A DNA stretch of 64,000 nucleotides from Pseudomonas proteolytica (lineage in GTDB: Bacteria; Pseudomonadota; Gammaproteobacteria; Pseudomonadales; Pseudomonadaceae). Where the stretch lies: contig NZ_VFEV01000007.1 of NCBI RefSeq assembly GCF_007858275.1, positions 62,001 to 126,000 on the forward strand. The letters are read 5' to 3'. Within the stretch, counting starts at the first letter, position 1; each line of letters opens with the position of its first letter. Under the pieces are notes generated by a model. That model saw only the letters and a program-made list of their open reading frames with translations, had not been told where the DNA came from and made no database searches. Both the position numbers and the translations under genes were made by a program. This document shows positions 39,540-48,612 of the stretch, in pieces.

Positions 39540-40730
39540 ATGACCGACGCGACCCAGGCGCCCCTGCGCCCACTGGCCGACACTTCGCCCTCGGCCATCG
39601 TTGCCGGCTTTATCGCCATGATGACCGGCTACACCAGCTCGCTGGTGCTGATGTTCCAGGCCGGCCAGGCCGCCGGCCTGACCACCGGGCAAATCTCCTC
39701 ATGGATCTGGGCAATTTCCATCGGCATGGCGGTGTGCAGCATCGGCTTGTCCCTGCGTTACCGCACGCCCATCACCATCGCCTGGTCGACCCCCGGCGCG
39801 GCACTGTTGATTACCAGCCTGGGCGGGGTCAGCTACGGCGAGGCGATCGGCGCCTACATCACCTGTGCGGTGCTGGTGACGATCTGCGGCCTCACCGGCA
39901 GCTTTGAAAAGCTGGTCAAGAAGATTCCCGCTTCACTGGCCGCCGCGCTGCTGGCCGGGATTCTGTTCAAGATCGGCAGCGAGATTTTCGTCGCCGCGCA
40001 GCACCGCACCGCCCTGGTGCTGGGCATGTTTTTTACCTACCTGATCATCAAGCGCCTGTCGCCCCGTTATGCCGTGCTGGCCGCGCTGCTGATCGGCACC
40101 GCCTTGTCCGGATTGATGGGGCTACTGGACTTCAGCGGGTTCAGCCTGGAAGTGGCGACGCCGGTATGGACCACACCGCACTTCTCCCTGGCGGCGACCA
40201 TCAGCATTGGTATTCCGCTGTTCGTGGTGGCGATGACCTCGCAGAACATGCCGGGGGTCGCGGTCCTGCGTGCCGATGGCTACGACGTGCCGGCCTCACC
40301 GCTGATCACCACCACCGGCCTGGCCTCGCTGGTGCTGGCCCCGTTTGGCTCCCACGGTATCAACCTGGCCGCCATCAGTGCGGCCATCTGCACCGGGCCC
40401 CACGCCCATGAGGATCGCAACAAGCGCTACACCGCCGCCGTGTGGTGCGGGATTTTCTACGGGGTCGCCGGGGTATTTGGGGCCACATTGGCGGCCTTGT
40501 TCGCCGCACTGCCAAAGGAGCTGGTGCTGTCGATCGCGGCATTGGCGCTGTTTGGCTCGATCATCAATGGCCTGAGCGTTGCCATGAATGAGCCCAAGGA
40601 ACGGGAAGCAGCGCTGATCACCTTTATGGTCACGGCGTCGGGGCTGACGCTGTTCTCCATCGGTTCGGCATTCTGGGGGATTGTGGCGGGGGTGTTGACG
40701 CTGGTGATTCTGAACTGGCGCAAGGCCTGA
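39540..40730 (+). CDS. BenE-family membrane transporter
   Basis: A 396-residue inner-membrane protein with about 11-12 hydrophobic helices. It matches the benzoate/H+ symporter family BenE: SPSAIVAGFIAMMTGYTSSLVLMFQAGQAAG at the start, then ISIGMAVCSIGLSLRYRTPITIAWSTPGAALL and a late signature TSQNMPGVAVLRADGYDVPASPLITTTGLASLVLAPFGSHGINLAAISAAIC. The ATG follows AAGGAAGA. It stands next to purine catabolism genes and a GntR gene rather than benzoate genes, so the substrate could be a purine or related ring compound, but this is inference. Confidence 0.87.
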   Translation: MTDATQAPLRPLADTSPSAIVAGFIAMMTGYTSSLVLMFQAGQAAGLTTGQISSWIWAISIGMAVCSIGLSLRYRTPITIAWSTPGAALLITSLGGVSYGEAIGAYITCAVLVTICGLTGSFEKLVKKIPASLAAALLAGILFKIGSEIFVAAQHRTALVLGMFFTYLIIKRLSPRYAVLAALLIGTALSGLMGLLDFSGFSLEVATPVWTTPHFSLAATISIGIPLFVVAMTSQNMPGVAVLRADGYDVPASPLITTTGLASLVLAPFGSHGINLAAISAAICTGPHAHEDRNKRYTAAVWCGIFYGVAGVFGATLAALFAALPKELVLSIAALALFGSIINGLSVAMNEPKEREAALITFMVTASGLTLFSIGSAFWGIVAGVLTLVILNWRKA

Positions 40731-40744
40731 TAAATACCCTGAAA

Positions 40745-40777
40745 CGAAAAAGCGACCCGGGCGGGTCGCTTTTTCAT
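40745..40777. terminator. bidirectional terminator between the BenE-type gene and yggL
   Basis: AAAAAGCGACCC and GGGTCGCTTTTT form a perfect 12-base stem around a GGGC loop. It serves both convergent genes. Confidence 0.92.
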
Positions 40778-40781
40778 GCCA

Positions 40782-41126
40782 TCAGACAGCCGGGTTGATC
40801 GGCTTTTCTGGGTGCCAGGCGTCCAGCAGTGCGCTGACTTCAACGCGGGTCAGCTCTGGACGAGCCTTCAACCACGCTTCAACAGCGGCACGCTGCTCTT
40901 CGTTGACCGAACCACGGGTGGCTTTGCAGACCAGACCGAAGTCATCACCGCCAACGTAGTCCAGGCCATTGCCGTCCATCGCTTCAGTCAGGAATGCTTC
41001 GAGGAAAGCGTCAACCGCTTCATCGTCCAAACCTTCTTTGAAGTCCAGGTTCAGTTCGAAACCCAGCTCTTGAAATTCATCAACGCACAGTTTTTTGCGC
41101 AGACGCCGGGAACGGTTAGTCGCCAT
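40782..41126 (-). CDS. YggL family 50S ribosome-binding protein
   Basis: A 114-residue protein of the YggL (DUF469) family with the N-terminus MATNRSRRLRKKLCVDEFQELGFELNLDF, the middle GLDYVGGDDFGLVCKATRGSVNEEQR and a conserved WL segment. E. coli YggL binds the large ribosomal subunit. The start at 41126 follows AGGATTGTTCCA. It is monocistronic and converges with the transporter on a shared terminator. Pseudomonad proteins carry the same short extra C-terminal segment. Confidence 0.9.
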   Translation of the reverse strand: MATNRSRRLRKKLCVDEFQELGFELNLDFKEGLDDEAVDAFLEAFLTEAMDGNGLDYVGGDDFGLVCKATRGSVNEEQRAAVEAWLKARPELTRVEVSALLDAWHPEKPINPAV

Positions 41127-41363
41127 TGGAACAATCCTCTTAAGTATTAACGGCCGGCACTCTACCAGTTTAAGGCGCTGAATGCCCGGCAATCCAAGAC
41201 GGGTGGCACGTCAGGGCTAAAAAAAACCGCCATTTGCAGCTATCGTTGAGGCACAAGTAGCCCCACCTTGGGGCATAATGCCGACACTTTCATGACCACT
41301 GGGGGATTTTCTTACATAGCCCCCGCTACATTCACCCTCCTATGCAGTAGGGTCTTACTTCTT

Positions 41364-42824
41364 ATGGTCAAATCCTTGCGTCCATTGTTACTCGCCAGTT
41401 TCCTCTTGCCCCTGGCCCTCTCCGTCACCGCCGCACCGATCAATACCACCTTGCCACCTAAAGTCCAGGAAGCCCTGCAGAAAGCCAAGCTGCAGAACAA
41501 TGCGCTGTCCCTGGTGATGATTCCGCTCAATGGCCCCGGCACCGCCACGGTGTTCAACGCTGACGTTTCGGTCAACCCGGCATCCACCATGAAGCTGGTC
41601 ACCACCTACGCCGCCCTGGAAATGCTCGGCCCCAACCATCAGTGGAAGACCGAGTTCTACACCGACGGCACCCTGAGCGGCGGCGTCCTGCGGGGCAACC
41701 TGTACCTCAAGGGCGGTGGCGATCCCAAGTTGAACATGGAGAAACTCTGGTTGCTGATGCGCGACCTGCGCGCCAATGGCGTACAGCAAGTGACCGGCGA
41801 CCTGGTACTGGATCGTGGTTTCTTCATCCAGCCGCAATTGCCGGAATTCAACGACGACGGCAACGATGCCAACAAACCGTTCCTGGTCAAGCCGGACGCC
41901 CTGCTGGTCAACCTCAAGGCCCTGCGTTTCGTCACCCGCAATGACTCGGGCCGGGTGCTGGTTTCGGTCGAACCGCCGATTGCCAGCATCCAGATCGACA
42001 ATCAGGTCAAGGCCACCAACGCCAAGCAGTGCACCGGTGACGTGCGCTACAACCCGGTCACCGCCGCCGATGGCAGCGTCACCGTGACGGTCAGCGGCCA
42101 GTTGGGCGACGGCTGCAGCTCGCAGACGTATCTGTCGCTGCTCGACCATGCCACCTACACCGCCGGTGCCGTGCGGGCGATCTGGAAAGAGCTGGGCGGC
42201 ACTATCCAGGGCCGCGACGTACTGGCCCCGGTGCCGAAAACCGCCAAGGTCCTGGCCCGTGCGTTCTCCCCGGACCTGGCAGAGATCATTCGCGACATCA
42301 ATAAATACAGTAACAACACCATGGCCCAGCAACTGTTCCTCAGCCTCGGCGCGCAATACCGCAACGATGCCGACGGCGACGATGCCAAGGCGGCGCAACG
42401 CGTGGTCCGCCAGTGGCTGGCGAAAAAAGGCATAACGGCACCGCACCTGGTGATGGAAAACGGCTCCGGCCTGTCCCGTGCCGAACGCGTGAGCGCCCGG
42501 GAAATGGCGACCATGCTGCAAGCCGCCTGGAGAAGCCCGTACGCGGCAGAATTCATCAGCTCGATGCCGATTGCCGGCAGTGACGGCACCATGCGCAAGC
42601 GCCTGAAAACCACGGCCCTGCGCGGCGAAGCGCACGTCAAGACCGGCACCCTGAACACCGTGCGCGCCATTGCCGGCTTCAGCCGCGACAACAATGGCAA
42701 TACCTGGGCAGTGGTGGCGATCCTCAACGATCCGAAGCCGTGGGGTGCATCATCGGTGCTGGACCAGGTATTGCTGGACCTGTATCGCCAGCCGAAGCTG
42801 GCGGCGGCTGCACCGGGCCTGTAA
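41364..42824 (+). CDS. dacB: D-alanyl-D-alanine carboxypeptidase/endopeptidase (PBP4, DacB)
   Basis: A 486-residue periplasmic penicillin-binding protein of class C type 4 that trims peptidoglycan peptides and cuts cross-links. It has a signal peptide (about 1-24, ending VTAAPI), the serine motif S74-T-M-K77, the SNN motif near NKYSNNTMAQQLF (about 315) and KTG at about 426 (VKTGTLNTVRAIAGF). All three active-site motifs are intact. The ATG at 41364 gives a clear signal peptide; longer forms would not. It is monocistronic, with a REP-like repeat and a convergent diguanylate cyclase gene after it. Confidence 0.94.
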   Translation: MVKSLRPLLLASFLLPLALSVTAAPINTTLPPKVQEALQKAKLQNNALSLVMIPLNGPGTATVFNADVSVNPASTMKLVTTYAALEMLGPNHQWKTEFYTDGTLSGGVLRGNLYLKGGGDPKLNMEKLWLLMRDLRANGVQQVTGDLVLDRGFFIQPQLPEFNDDGNDANKPFLVKPDALLVNLKALRFVTRNDSGRVLVSVEPPIASIQIDNQVKATNAKQCTGDVRYNPVTAADGSVTVTVSGQLGDGCSSQTYLSLLDHATYTAGAVRAIWKELGGTIQGRDVLAPVPKTAKVLARAFSPDLAEIIRDINKYSNNTMAQQLFLSLGAQYRNDADGDDAKAAQRVVRQWLAKKGITAPHLVMENGSGLSRAERVSAREMATMLQAAWRSPYAAEFISSMPIAGSDGTMRKRLKTTALRGEAHVKTGTLNTVRAIAGFSRDNNGNTWAVVAILNDPKPWGASSVLDQVLLDLYRQPKLAAAAPGL

Positions 42825-42862
42825 ACAGCTTGTTGTGATTGTGGCTTTGCCAACGGGCTTAC

Positions 42863-42918
42863 TGTGGCAAGCAGGCTTGTTGTGGCGAGCGGGCTTGCCA
42901 CAACAACCTGCTTGTCAC
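42863..42918. repeat. imperfect inverted repeat between dacB and the cyclase gene
   Basis: GTGGCAAGCAGGCTTGTTGTGG pairs with an inverted copy at 42898-42918 with two mismatches, around GCGAGCGGGC. It separates two convergent genes and is a divergent REP-type element. Confidence 0.7.
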
Positions 42919-42928
42919 AACCAACCCG

Positions 42929-45328
42929 TCAAGCAGGCAACCGCTGCGACTCAACCCGATCCCGGCCCGCTTGCTTGGCGGCGTACACCGCCGAATCCGC
43001 GCGCAACAACAAGCCATCCACACCGTCATCGACCCGCCAACTGGCCACGCCAAAACTGGCCGTCACGGTGCCAACGCCTTCCATCGGTGTACTGCGCAGC
43101 ACTTCCCATAATTCAACTGCCAGGCTGTAGGCCTGAACGCCATCGGTGTTCGGACACAGCACCATGAACTCCTCGCCGCCCAGGCGACAGAACACATCGC
43201 TGCGGCGCAAACGCTGGCTGATCCGCCGACACAGCTCCTGTAACACCCCATCCCCGGCAGCGTGCCCGTGCTGGTCATTGATGCGCTTGAAATGGTCGAT
43301 ATCCAGCATGATCACGGCCAGCGTACCCGCCGTGCGCCGCACCCGGCTCATCTCGGCCTTCAGCCGGTCCTGGAAGTAGCGGCGGTTATGGATACCCGTC
43401 AATGAGTCGGTGATCGACAGCGCCCGCAGCTCCTCCTCCACCCGCTTTAGATCGGAAATATCCGACACGTAGCCATGCCATAAGGTACCGCCGCCGGGTA
43501 ACTCTTCCGGCGTCGCCTCGCCACGGATCCATCGCAGGCCGCGGCCTGGCAGTTGCACCCGATATTCTTCGCGCCAATGGCTCAATTGCAGCGCTGACAA
43601 GCGGATAGAAGCGCGGATGCGTTCAGCATCGAGGGGGTGAATACGTTCGAAAACTTGCTTGGCATCCTGTTGCAACAGCCCCGGATCGATTTCATAGATA
43701 TCGCGCATACCGTCGCTGGCGTAGATAAACCGCCAATTGTCGTTGGGCTCCAGGGTGAACTGGAAAATCCCACCCGGCACATGGGCACTGAGTTTTTTCA
43801 GCAACCGATCCCGTGCTGCCAGGGCCTCGTAGGCGCGTTTCTGCTCGGTGACATCCAGGCAGATCGCCAGGTGTCCGATCCATAAGCCATGGTCATCAAG
43901 CAATGCCGTGGCCAGCATATTCACGGTCAACTGGCTGCCGTCCTGGCGGACCAGCGTCCATTCCCGGGCCTCATGCAGGCTGTCGGCCCCCTCCACCAGC
44001 ATCGCCTGGCCCGGCATGATCCGTTTGCCCAGCGCTTGGCTCAGCTGCATGGCACGGGTTTCCAGTTCCGACGCCAGGTGCAGGCTTTCGAGGGTCATGT
44101 GACCGAGCACCTGCTGCGCCGGATAACCCAGCATCTGCTCGGCACCGGCATTGAAGGTGTTGATCACCCCCCGCAGATCCGTGGCAATGATTGCCACCTG
44201 GGTCGCGGCATTGAGCACACTGCGCAACTGGCCGTGGGCGCCGCGCAACTCATACTCACGCTGGTGCAATTGCCCGGTGCGCTGTTGTACCAGCCTCACC
44301 GCCCGCTGGCGCTGGCTGACCAGCACGTAGAGCAAGGCACTGAGCAACAGGCTAAGCAAGCCACCCATGACCAGGATACTGGTGACCGCAGAGTGATTGG
44401 CCTGGGCAAATACCTGACTGGGGCGCAGGCTCAGGGCATAGACATGATCACCCAGGGTAAGCCGGCGGATCGCCTCCAGGCCGCTATCGGCCACGGCGTT
44501 ATCCGACTCGTACAACACTCGCTGCTGGGTGTCGGAAGTATCGACAATCTGCATGACCAGGTTGTCCCGCGCGGGCTTGGGCAAGCCGTCGGCCACCAAC
44601 TGGCGCATGCTGATCACCGCCATGACGAAACCATAGGGTTCGTTGTAGGTCATTTGCGCGGTGTGCGGCCGGGTGACGGGCGCTACCAGCAACACCCCCA
44701 TGGCATACGCCGGCTCCACACCCACCAGCAACATGGGTTGGGACACGGCGATGCTCCCGGACCGGTACGCCCGCTCGACGGTTGAGCGGCGCAGTGGTTG
44801 GGCCAGCAAGTCAAACCCCAGGGGCGAGCCGATCAGGCTTTGGGTCTGGCTATACAACACCGGCACATATTCGTCGCGCTCGCCTGCCGGCAGCAGGGTC
44901 CCGTTGTCGTTCAGTTCGCGAATGGAGAAAGGCGCGCCACGCTGGAGTGACACTTGTTGTTCGAAAGCCTGGCGCTGATCGCGAAATATCCGTGGCGCCC
45001 AGGCATAGGCCCGCGCGCGCATGAGCAACGGCTGGGCGAACCCATCGAACTCTTCACGGGAAACCGTATTGGAATTGACGAAAAAACGCCGCAGGCTGCC
45101 CAGACGCTGTTCCTGGTCTTCAAAACGCTCTTCCAGGCGGCTATAGCGTTCGTTGACCAACAACTGAAAACGCTGGCGGACTTCCTGCTGATGCAAATCG
45201 GCCGTGGCCAGCGCCAGCACGACGGTGAGCACCACACCCACCAGCAATACTACCGACGCTACCAGCCAAGCCGACGCCTGTTCGCTGATAAATCCCAGTA
45301 TTTTCGGGCGGACGTCTTGCAACGGCAT
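42929..45328 (-). CDS. CHASE-PAS-PAS-GGDEF diguanylate cyclase
   Basis: A membrane-bound sensor of about 799 residues. A first helix (about 15-40, AWLVASVVLLVGVVLTVVLALA) and a second near 305-325 (VTSILVMGGLLSLLLSALLYVLV) enclose a periplasmic CHASE domain (ERFEDQEQRLGSLRRFFVNSNTVSREEFDGFAQPLL). Two PAS domains follow (about 365-480 and 495-610), then a GGDEF domain (about 630-795) with the active signature GGEEF near 714 and the I-site-like RxxD upstream. No EAL domain is present, so it should make c-di-GMP. The ATG at 45328 was preferred to the GTG at 45346. The CHASE ligand is unknown. Confidence 0.92.
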   Translation of the reverse strand: MPLQDVRPKILGFISEQASAWLVASVVLLVGVVLTVVLALATADLHQQEVRQRFQLLVNERYSRLEERFEDQEQRLGSLRRFFVNSNTVSREEFDGFAQPLLMRARAYAWAPRIFRDQRQAFEQQVSLQRGAPFSIRELNDNGTLLPAGERDEYVPVLYSQTQSLIGSPLGFDLLAQPLRRSTVERAYRSGSIAVSQPMLLVGVEPAYAMGVLLVAPVTRPHTAQMTYNEPYGFVMAVISMRQLVADGLPKPARDNLVMQIVDTSDTQQRVLYESDNAVADSGLEAIRRLTLGDHVYALSLRPSQVFAQANHSAVTSILVMGGLLSLLLSALLYVLVSQRQRAVRLVQQRTGQLHQREYELRGAHGQLRSVLNAATQVAIIATDLRGVINTFNAGAEQMLGYPAQQVLGHMTLESLHLASELETRAMQLSQALGKRIMPGQAMLVEGADSLHEAREWTLVRQDGSQLTVNMLATALLDDHGLWIGHLAICLDVTEQKRAYEALAARDRLLKKLSAHVPGGIFQFTLEPNDNWRFIYASDGMRDIYEIDPGLLQQDAKQVFERIHPLDAERIRASIRLSALQLSHWREEYRVQLPGRGLRWIRGEATPEELPGGGTLWHGYVSDISDLKRVEEELRALSITDSLTGIHNRRYFQDRLKAEMSRVRRTAGTLAVIMLDIDHFKRINDQHGHAAGDGVLQELCRRISQRLRRSDVFCRLGGEEFMVLCPNTDGVQAYSLAVELWEVLRSTPMEGVGTVTASFGVASWRVDDGVDGLLLRADSAVYAAKQAGRDRVESQRLPA

Positions 45329-45415
45329 AGGCAAAACTCGAAACACCAGCGTGCAGGGGCGCCACTTTGGCTAAGAGATTAGTTATAGCCATCGAGCCCA
45401 CTTTTGACCAGCGTA

Positions 45416-45453
45416 AAAAAGCCGCGAACCCGGAAAAATCCGGGCCCGCGGCT
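45416..45453 (-). terminator. terminator of rlmKL
   Basis: GCCGCG and CGCGGC with inner CCGGA/TCCGG form a strong stem; on the minus strand it is followed by TTTTTT. It lies 11 bases past the rlmKL stop. Confidence 0.85.
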
Positions 45454-45463
45454 TCAAGGTCGA

Positions 45464-47734
45464 TCAGCGTGCGGTGATTTTCCAGGCCCGGTGGATTTTC
45501 GGGTTACGGGCAAAATCCGGATCGATGGTTTTATCGCTGATTTCCTCGACCGCATAGCGCTCGCCCAGGTTGTCCTCCAACTGGAACTTGCGGAAGTTGT
45601 TGGAGAAATACAGCACCCCGCCCGGTGCCAGACGGGCCATGGCCAGGTCGAGCAACTGCACGTGGTCGCGCTGGACGTCGAACACGCCTTCCATGCGCTT
45701 GGAGTTGGAGAAGGTCGGCGGGTCGATGAAGATCATGTCGAATTCATCACGGCTGGCTTCCAGCCAGGCCATCACATCACCCTGCTCCAGGCGGTTCTTG
45801 TCGGAGAAGCCATTGAGGGACAGGTTGCGGCGCGCCCAGTCCAGGTAGGTTTTCGACAAGTCGACACTGGTGGTGCTGCGCGCACCGCCCTTGGCCGCAT
45901 GCACACTGGCCGTGGCGGTGTAGCAATACAGGTTGAGGAAGCGTTTGCCGGCCGCTTCTTTCTGGATGCGCATGCGCATCGGGCGGTGGTCGAGGAACAG
46001 CCCGGTATCCAGGTAGTCGGTCAGGTTGACCAGCAGCTTCACCCCGCCTTCGCTGACTTCAGTGAACTTGCCCTGGGCGCTCTGGCGCTCGTACTGCTTG
46101 GTACCGCTCTGGCGCTCGCGGCGCTTGACCACTACGCGGCTCTTGTCGATGTTCAGCGCCTGGGGAATCGCAGCCAGGGCATCGAACATGCGCGCCGAAG
46201 CCTTTTCCGGATCGATGGACTTGGGCGCCACGTATTCCTGGACGTGCACCCAGTCGTGGTACAGGTCGATAGCCATGGAGTATTCCGGCATATCGGCGTC
46301 GTACACGCGGTAGCAATCGACACCCTCGCGCTTGGCCCACTTGCCCAGCAACTTGAGGTTCTTTTGCAGGCGGTTGGCAAACATCTGCCCGCCTTCGCTC
46401 AAGCGCGCCTGCTCGACCACCGGAGCCGGTGCCGGCGCGGGTTTGATCGGGTTACCGTTCTTGTTGTACTGGCGCTCTTGCGGCTCGGTCGGGGCCTGAT
46501 CGTAAGCGGCTTGCTCACGTTCGGCCTGGCGCTGTTCCGGGGTGCGGCGCTCGCCGGTCACGAACTGGTCCGGGTTGACCTTGATCAGCAGCAGCTTGCA
46601 CGGCAACGCGCCGTTCCAGAACGAATACTGCTTGTGGCTGCGGATCCCCATGCGCTTGCCCAGGTCAGGTGCGCCAGTGAATACCGCCGCCTCCCAGCCC
46701 ATGCACGCCTGGCGCAGACGCTCACCGAGGTTCTGGTAGAGATACAACAGGCTGGCTTCGTCACCCAGGCGCTCGCCGTACGGCGGGTTGCAGATGACCA
46801 GGCCTTTCTGGTTCTGGTCCGGGCGCGGCTCGAAGGTACCGACTTCGCCCTGGTAGATCTTGATCCAGTGGCTCAGGCCGGCACGCTCGATGTTGTTGCG
46901 CGCGGGCTGGATCAAGCGCGGGTCAGCTTCGTAGCCACGGATCCACAGCGGCGGTTTGTTCATGCCGATGGCCGCACGTTCGCTGGCCTCGGTGTGGAGT
47001 TTTTTCCACAGCGCCGGCACGTGGCCGAGCCAGGCGGTGAAGCCCCACTGCTCGCGATTGAGGTTGGGCGCCATGTCCGCAGCAATCATCGCACCTTCCA
47101 CCAGGAAGGTACCGACGCCGCACATCGGGTCCGTCAGCGCGCCGTTTTCTGCGGCAATGCGCGGCCAGCCGGCACGAATCAGAATCGCCGCCGCGAGGTT
47201 TTCCTTCAACGGTGCGGCGCCCTGCTGCAGGCGGTAACCGCGCTGGTGCAGGCTATGGCCGGACAGGTCGAGGGAGAGGATCGCTTCGCCACGGTCCAGG
47301 CGCAGGTGAATGCGCAGGTCGGGGTTGATCTTGTCGATGGACGGGCGTTCGCCGGTCGGGGTGCGCAGTTTGTCGACAATCGCATCCTTGACCTTCAGCG
47401 CGCCGAAGTGGGTGTTGTCGATGCCCGAGCCATGGCCGCTGAATTCCACCGCGAGGGTGCCATCGGGGACCATATGGTCTTGCCATTCGATATCCAGTAC
47501 GCCGTGGTACAGGTCTTCGGCGTCCTTCATCGGGAAGCGCTTGAGCACCAGCAACACACGGTTGGCCAGGCGCGACCAGAGGCACAGGCGGTAGGCGGTT
47601 TCCATGTCGGCCATGCCGCGCACGGCCGAGGTGTGCTCGCGGGCGTCTTCAAGGCCAAGCCCGACGGCTTCCTCGATCAGCAGGCCTTCGAGGCCCTTGG
47701 GGCAAGTGAGGAAGAGTTCGTAACGGTCCGACAT
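45464..47734 (-). CDS. rlmL: bifunctional 23S rRNA methyltransferase RlmK/RlmL
   Basis: A fused methyltransferase of 756 residues that makes m2G2445 (N-terminal half) and m7G2069 (C-terminal half) of 23S rRNA. The N-terminus has MSDRYELFLTCPKGLEGLLIEEA and a THUMP domain, followed by the RlmL catalytic motif NPPYGERLG (about 313) and GAMIAADMAPNLNRE. The RlmK half contains YCYTATASVHAAKGGARSTTSVDLS and the motif DPPTFSNSKRMEG (about 675). ATG 47734 was chosen over 47740 because GGA lies six bases before it. The fusion is typical of gammaproteobacteria. Confidence 0.95.
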   Translation of the reverse strand: MSDRYELFLTCPKGLEGLLIEEAVGLGLEDAREHTSAVRGMADMETAYRLCLWSRLANRVLLVLKRFPMKDAEDLYHGVLDIEWQDHMVPDGTLAVEFSGHGSGIDNTHFGALKVKDAIVDKLRTPTGERPSIDKINPDLRIHLRLDRGEAILSLDLSGHSLHQRGYRLQQGAAPLKENLAAAILIRAGWPRIAAENGALTDPMCGVGTFLVEGAMIAADMAPNLNREQWGFTAWLGHVPALWKKLHTEASERAAIGMNKPPLWIRGYEADPRLIQPARNNIERAGLSHWIKIYQGEVGTFEPRPDQNQKGLVICNPPYGERLGDEASLLYLYQNLGERLRQACMGWEAAVFTGAPDLGKRMGIRSHKQYSFWNGALPCKLLLIKVNPDQFVTGERRTPEQRQAEREQAAYDQAPTEPQERQYNKNGNPIKPAPAPAPVVEQARLSEGGQMFANRLQKNLKLLGKWAKREGVDCYRVYDADMPEYSMAIDLYHDWVHVQEYVAPKSIDPEKASARMFDALAAIPQALNIDKSRVVVKRRERQSGTKQYERQSAQGKFTEVSEGGVKLLVNLTDYLDTGLFLDHRPMRMRIQKEAAGKRFLNLYCYTATASVHAAKGGARSTTSVDLSKTYLDWARRNLSLNGFSDKNRLEQGDVMAWLEASRDEFDMIFIDPPTFSNSKRMEGVFDVQRDHVQLLDLAMARLAPGGVLYFSNNFRKFQLEDNLGERYAVEEISDKTIDPDFARNPKIHRAWKITAR

Positions 47735-48268
47735 GGGCATTCCAGGCTTTTCAGCAATAAGTGAACGGGCGACGCATCGCGCGTTCGATTTTCAATCAAG
47801 CGCTTTTCTTGAAGAGCGCTCGCGTGGCACGAATGTGTGCCGTTCCACCCCGGCGTCCAGGCTTTGTGGGCCTTGATTGCCGGCGCAGAGAGATAATTTT
47901 TGCAACAAAAGGAAATATTCCGACCCTTCGTCGAATAATAACCGACTGCAGGCGGCGGGTATTCTCACTAAAGGATTAAACCCATCCTCTATACAGGGCA
48001 CATCATAGCTGGCTTTGGCCAAAAAAAGGGGCGAAAAGCCATCCCAGCTTATGGCTATAGCATCGTTATCGTTACGTGCTTATGACAAAACGATCATTGA
48101 ATCCATGTGACCTATTGGTTAGAACTCAACACAGGTTAGCGCCGCAACGACGCTGACACATTGGCTCGCCACGCCGGCAGCGAGCCGCACCAACGGCAGA
48201 AAAACTCTGCCCGGCCTCGCATGAGGTCGAAGGATATCAAGACAGTCAACAAGTGAGGGAAACACCCT
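47735..48268. other. 534-base gap between rlmKL and rmf
   Basis: The region is the shared upstream side of the divergent rlmKL and rmf. No gene with a believable start is seen. The right end holds the rmf leader with two hairpins (listed separately). The part from about 47880 to 48120 is AT-richer than its neighbours and likely carries the rmf promoter, but no clean -10/-35 pair was recognised. Confidence 0.5.
48163..48211 (+). promoter_or_regulatory. two hairpins in the rmf leader
   Basis: GGCTCGC at 48163-48169 pairs with GCGAGCC at 48180-48186, and GGCAGA at 48195-48200 pairs with TCTGCC at 48206-48211. Closer to the gene AGGG-AAACA-CCCT spans the ribosome-binding site just before the ATG. 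Together they suggest a structured leader that may influence stability or translation of rmf mRNA. Confidence 0.45.
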
Positions 48269-48484
48269 ATGAGAAGACTTAAGCGTGATCCGTTGGAAAG
48301 AGCATTTTTACGCGGATATCAGTATGGCGTTCATGGCAAATCCCGTGAGCTTTGCCCATTTACTCTACCGTCGGTACGCCAGGCCTGGATTAATGGGTGG
48401 CGCGAAGGACGCGGCGACAACTGGGACGGTATGACCGGCACTGCGGGGATCCACAGACTCAACGAACTTCACGCCGTCGGCTAA
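48269..48484 (+). CDS. rmf: ribosome modulation factor
   Basis: A 71-residue basic protein that pairs 70S ribosomes into inactive 100S dimers in stationary phase. The sequence MRRLKRDPLERAFLRGYQYG, then GKSRELCPF and RQAWINGWREGRGDNWDGM is the full Rmf signature. It is preceded by a GAGGG site. A strong terminator follows. It is monocistronic. Confidence 0.97.
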   Translation: MRRLKRDPLERAFLRGYQYGVHGKSRELCPFTLPSVRQAWINGWREGRGDNWDGMTGTAGIHRLNELHAVG

Positions 48485-48568
48485 TCAGGGCACTTAATTC
48501 CGACAACCACCTTGAAGAATGTAACGACTTAACCACGCACGCCCCATCCGGGCGGCGGGCTTCGGCCC

Positions 48569-48597
48569 AGGGGCTCCTTCGAGGAGCCCTTTTTTAT
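48569..48597 (+). terminator. terminator of rmf
   Basis: GGGCTCC-TTCG-AGGAGCCC with a UUCG-type loop is followed by six T. A textbook intrinsic terminator 85 bases after rmf; it also lies just beyond the convergent pyrD stop. Confidence 0.93.
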
Positions 48598-48612
48598 GGC
48601 CGGACGTTCGCA

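Noticed and set aside
45404..47764. A 786-codon open frame on the plus strand
   Set aside because: It is the mirror of rlmKL, which has full motifs; no start signal or homology is visible.
47761..48022. Short open frames on both strands in the rlmKL-rmf gap
   Set aside because: No ribosome-binding site, no family resemblance, and the two frames overlap each other.
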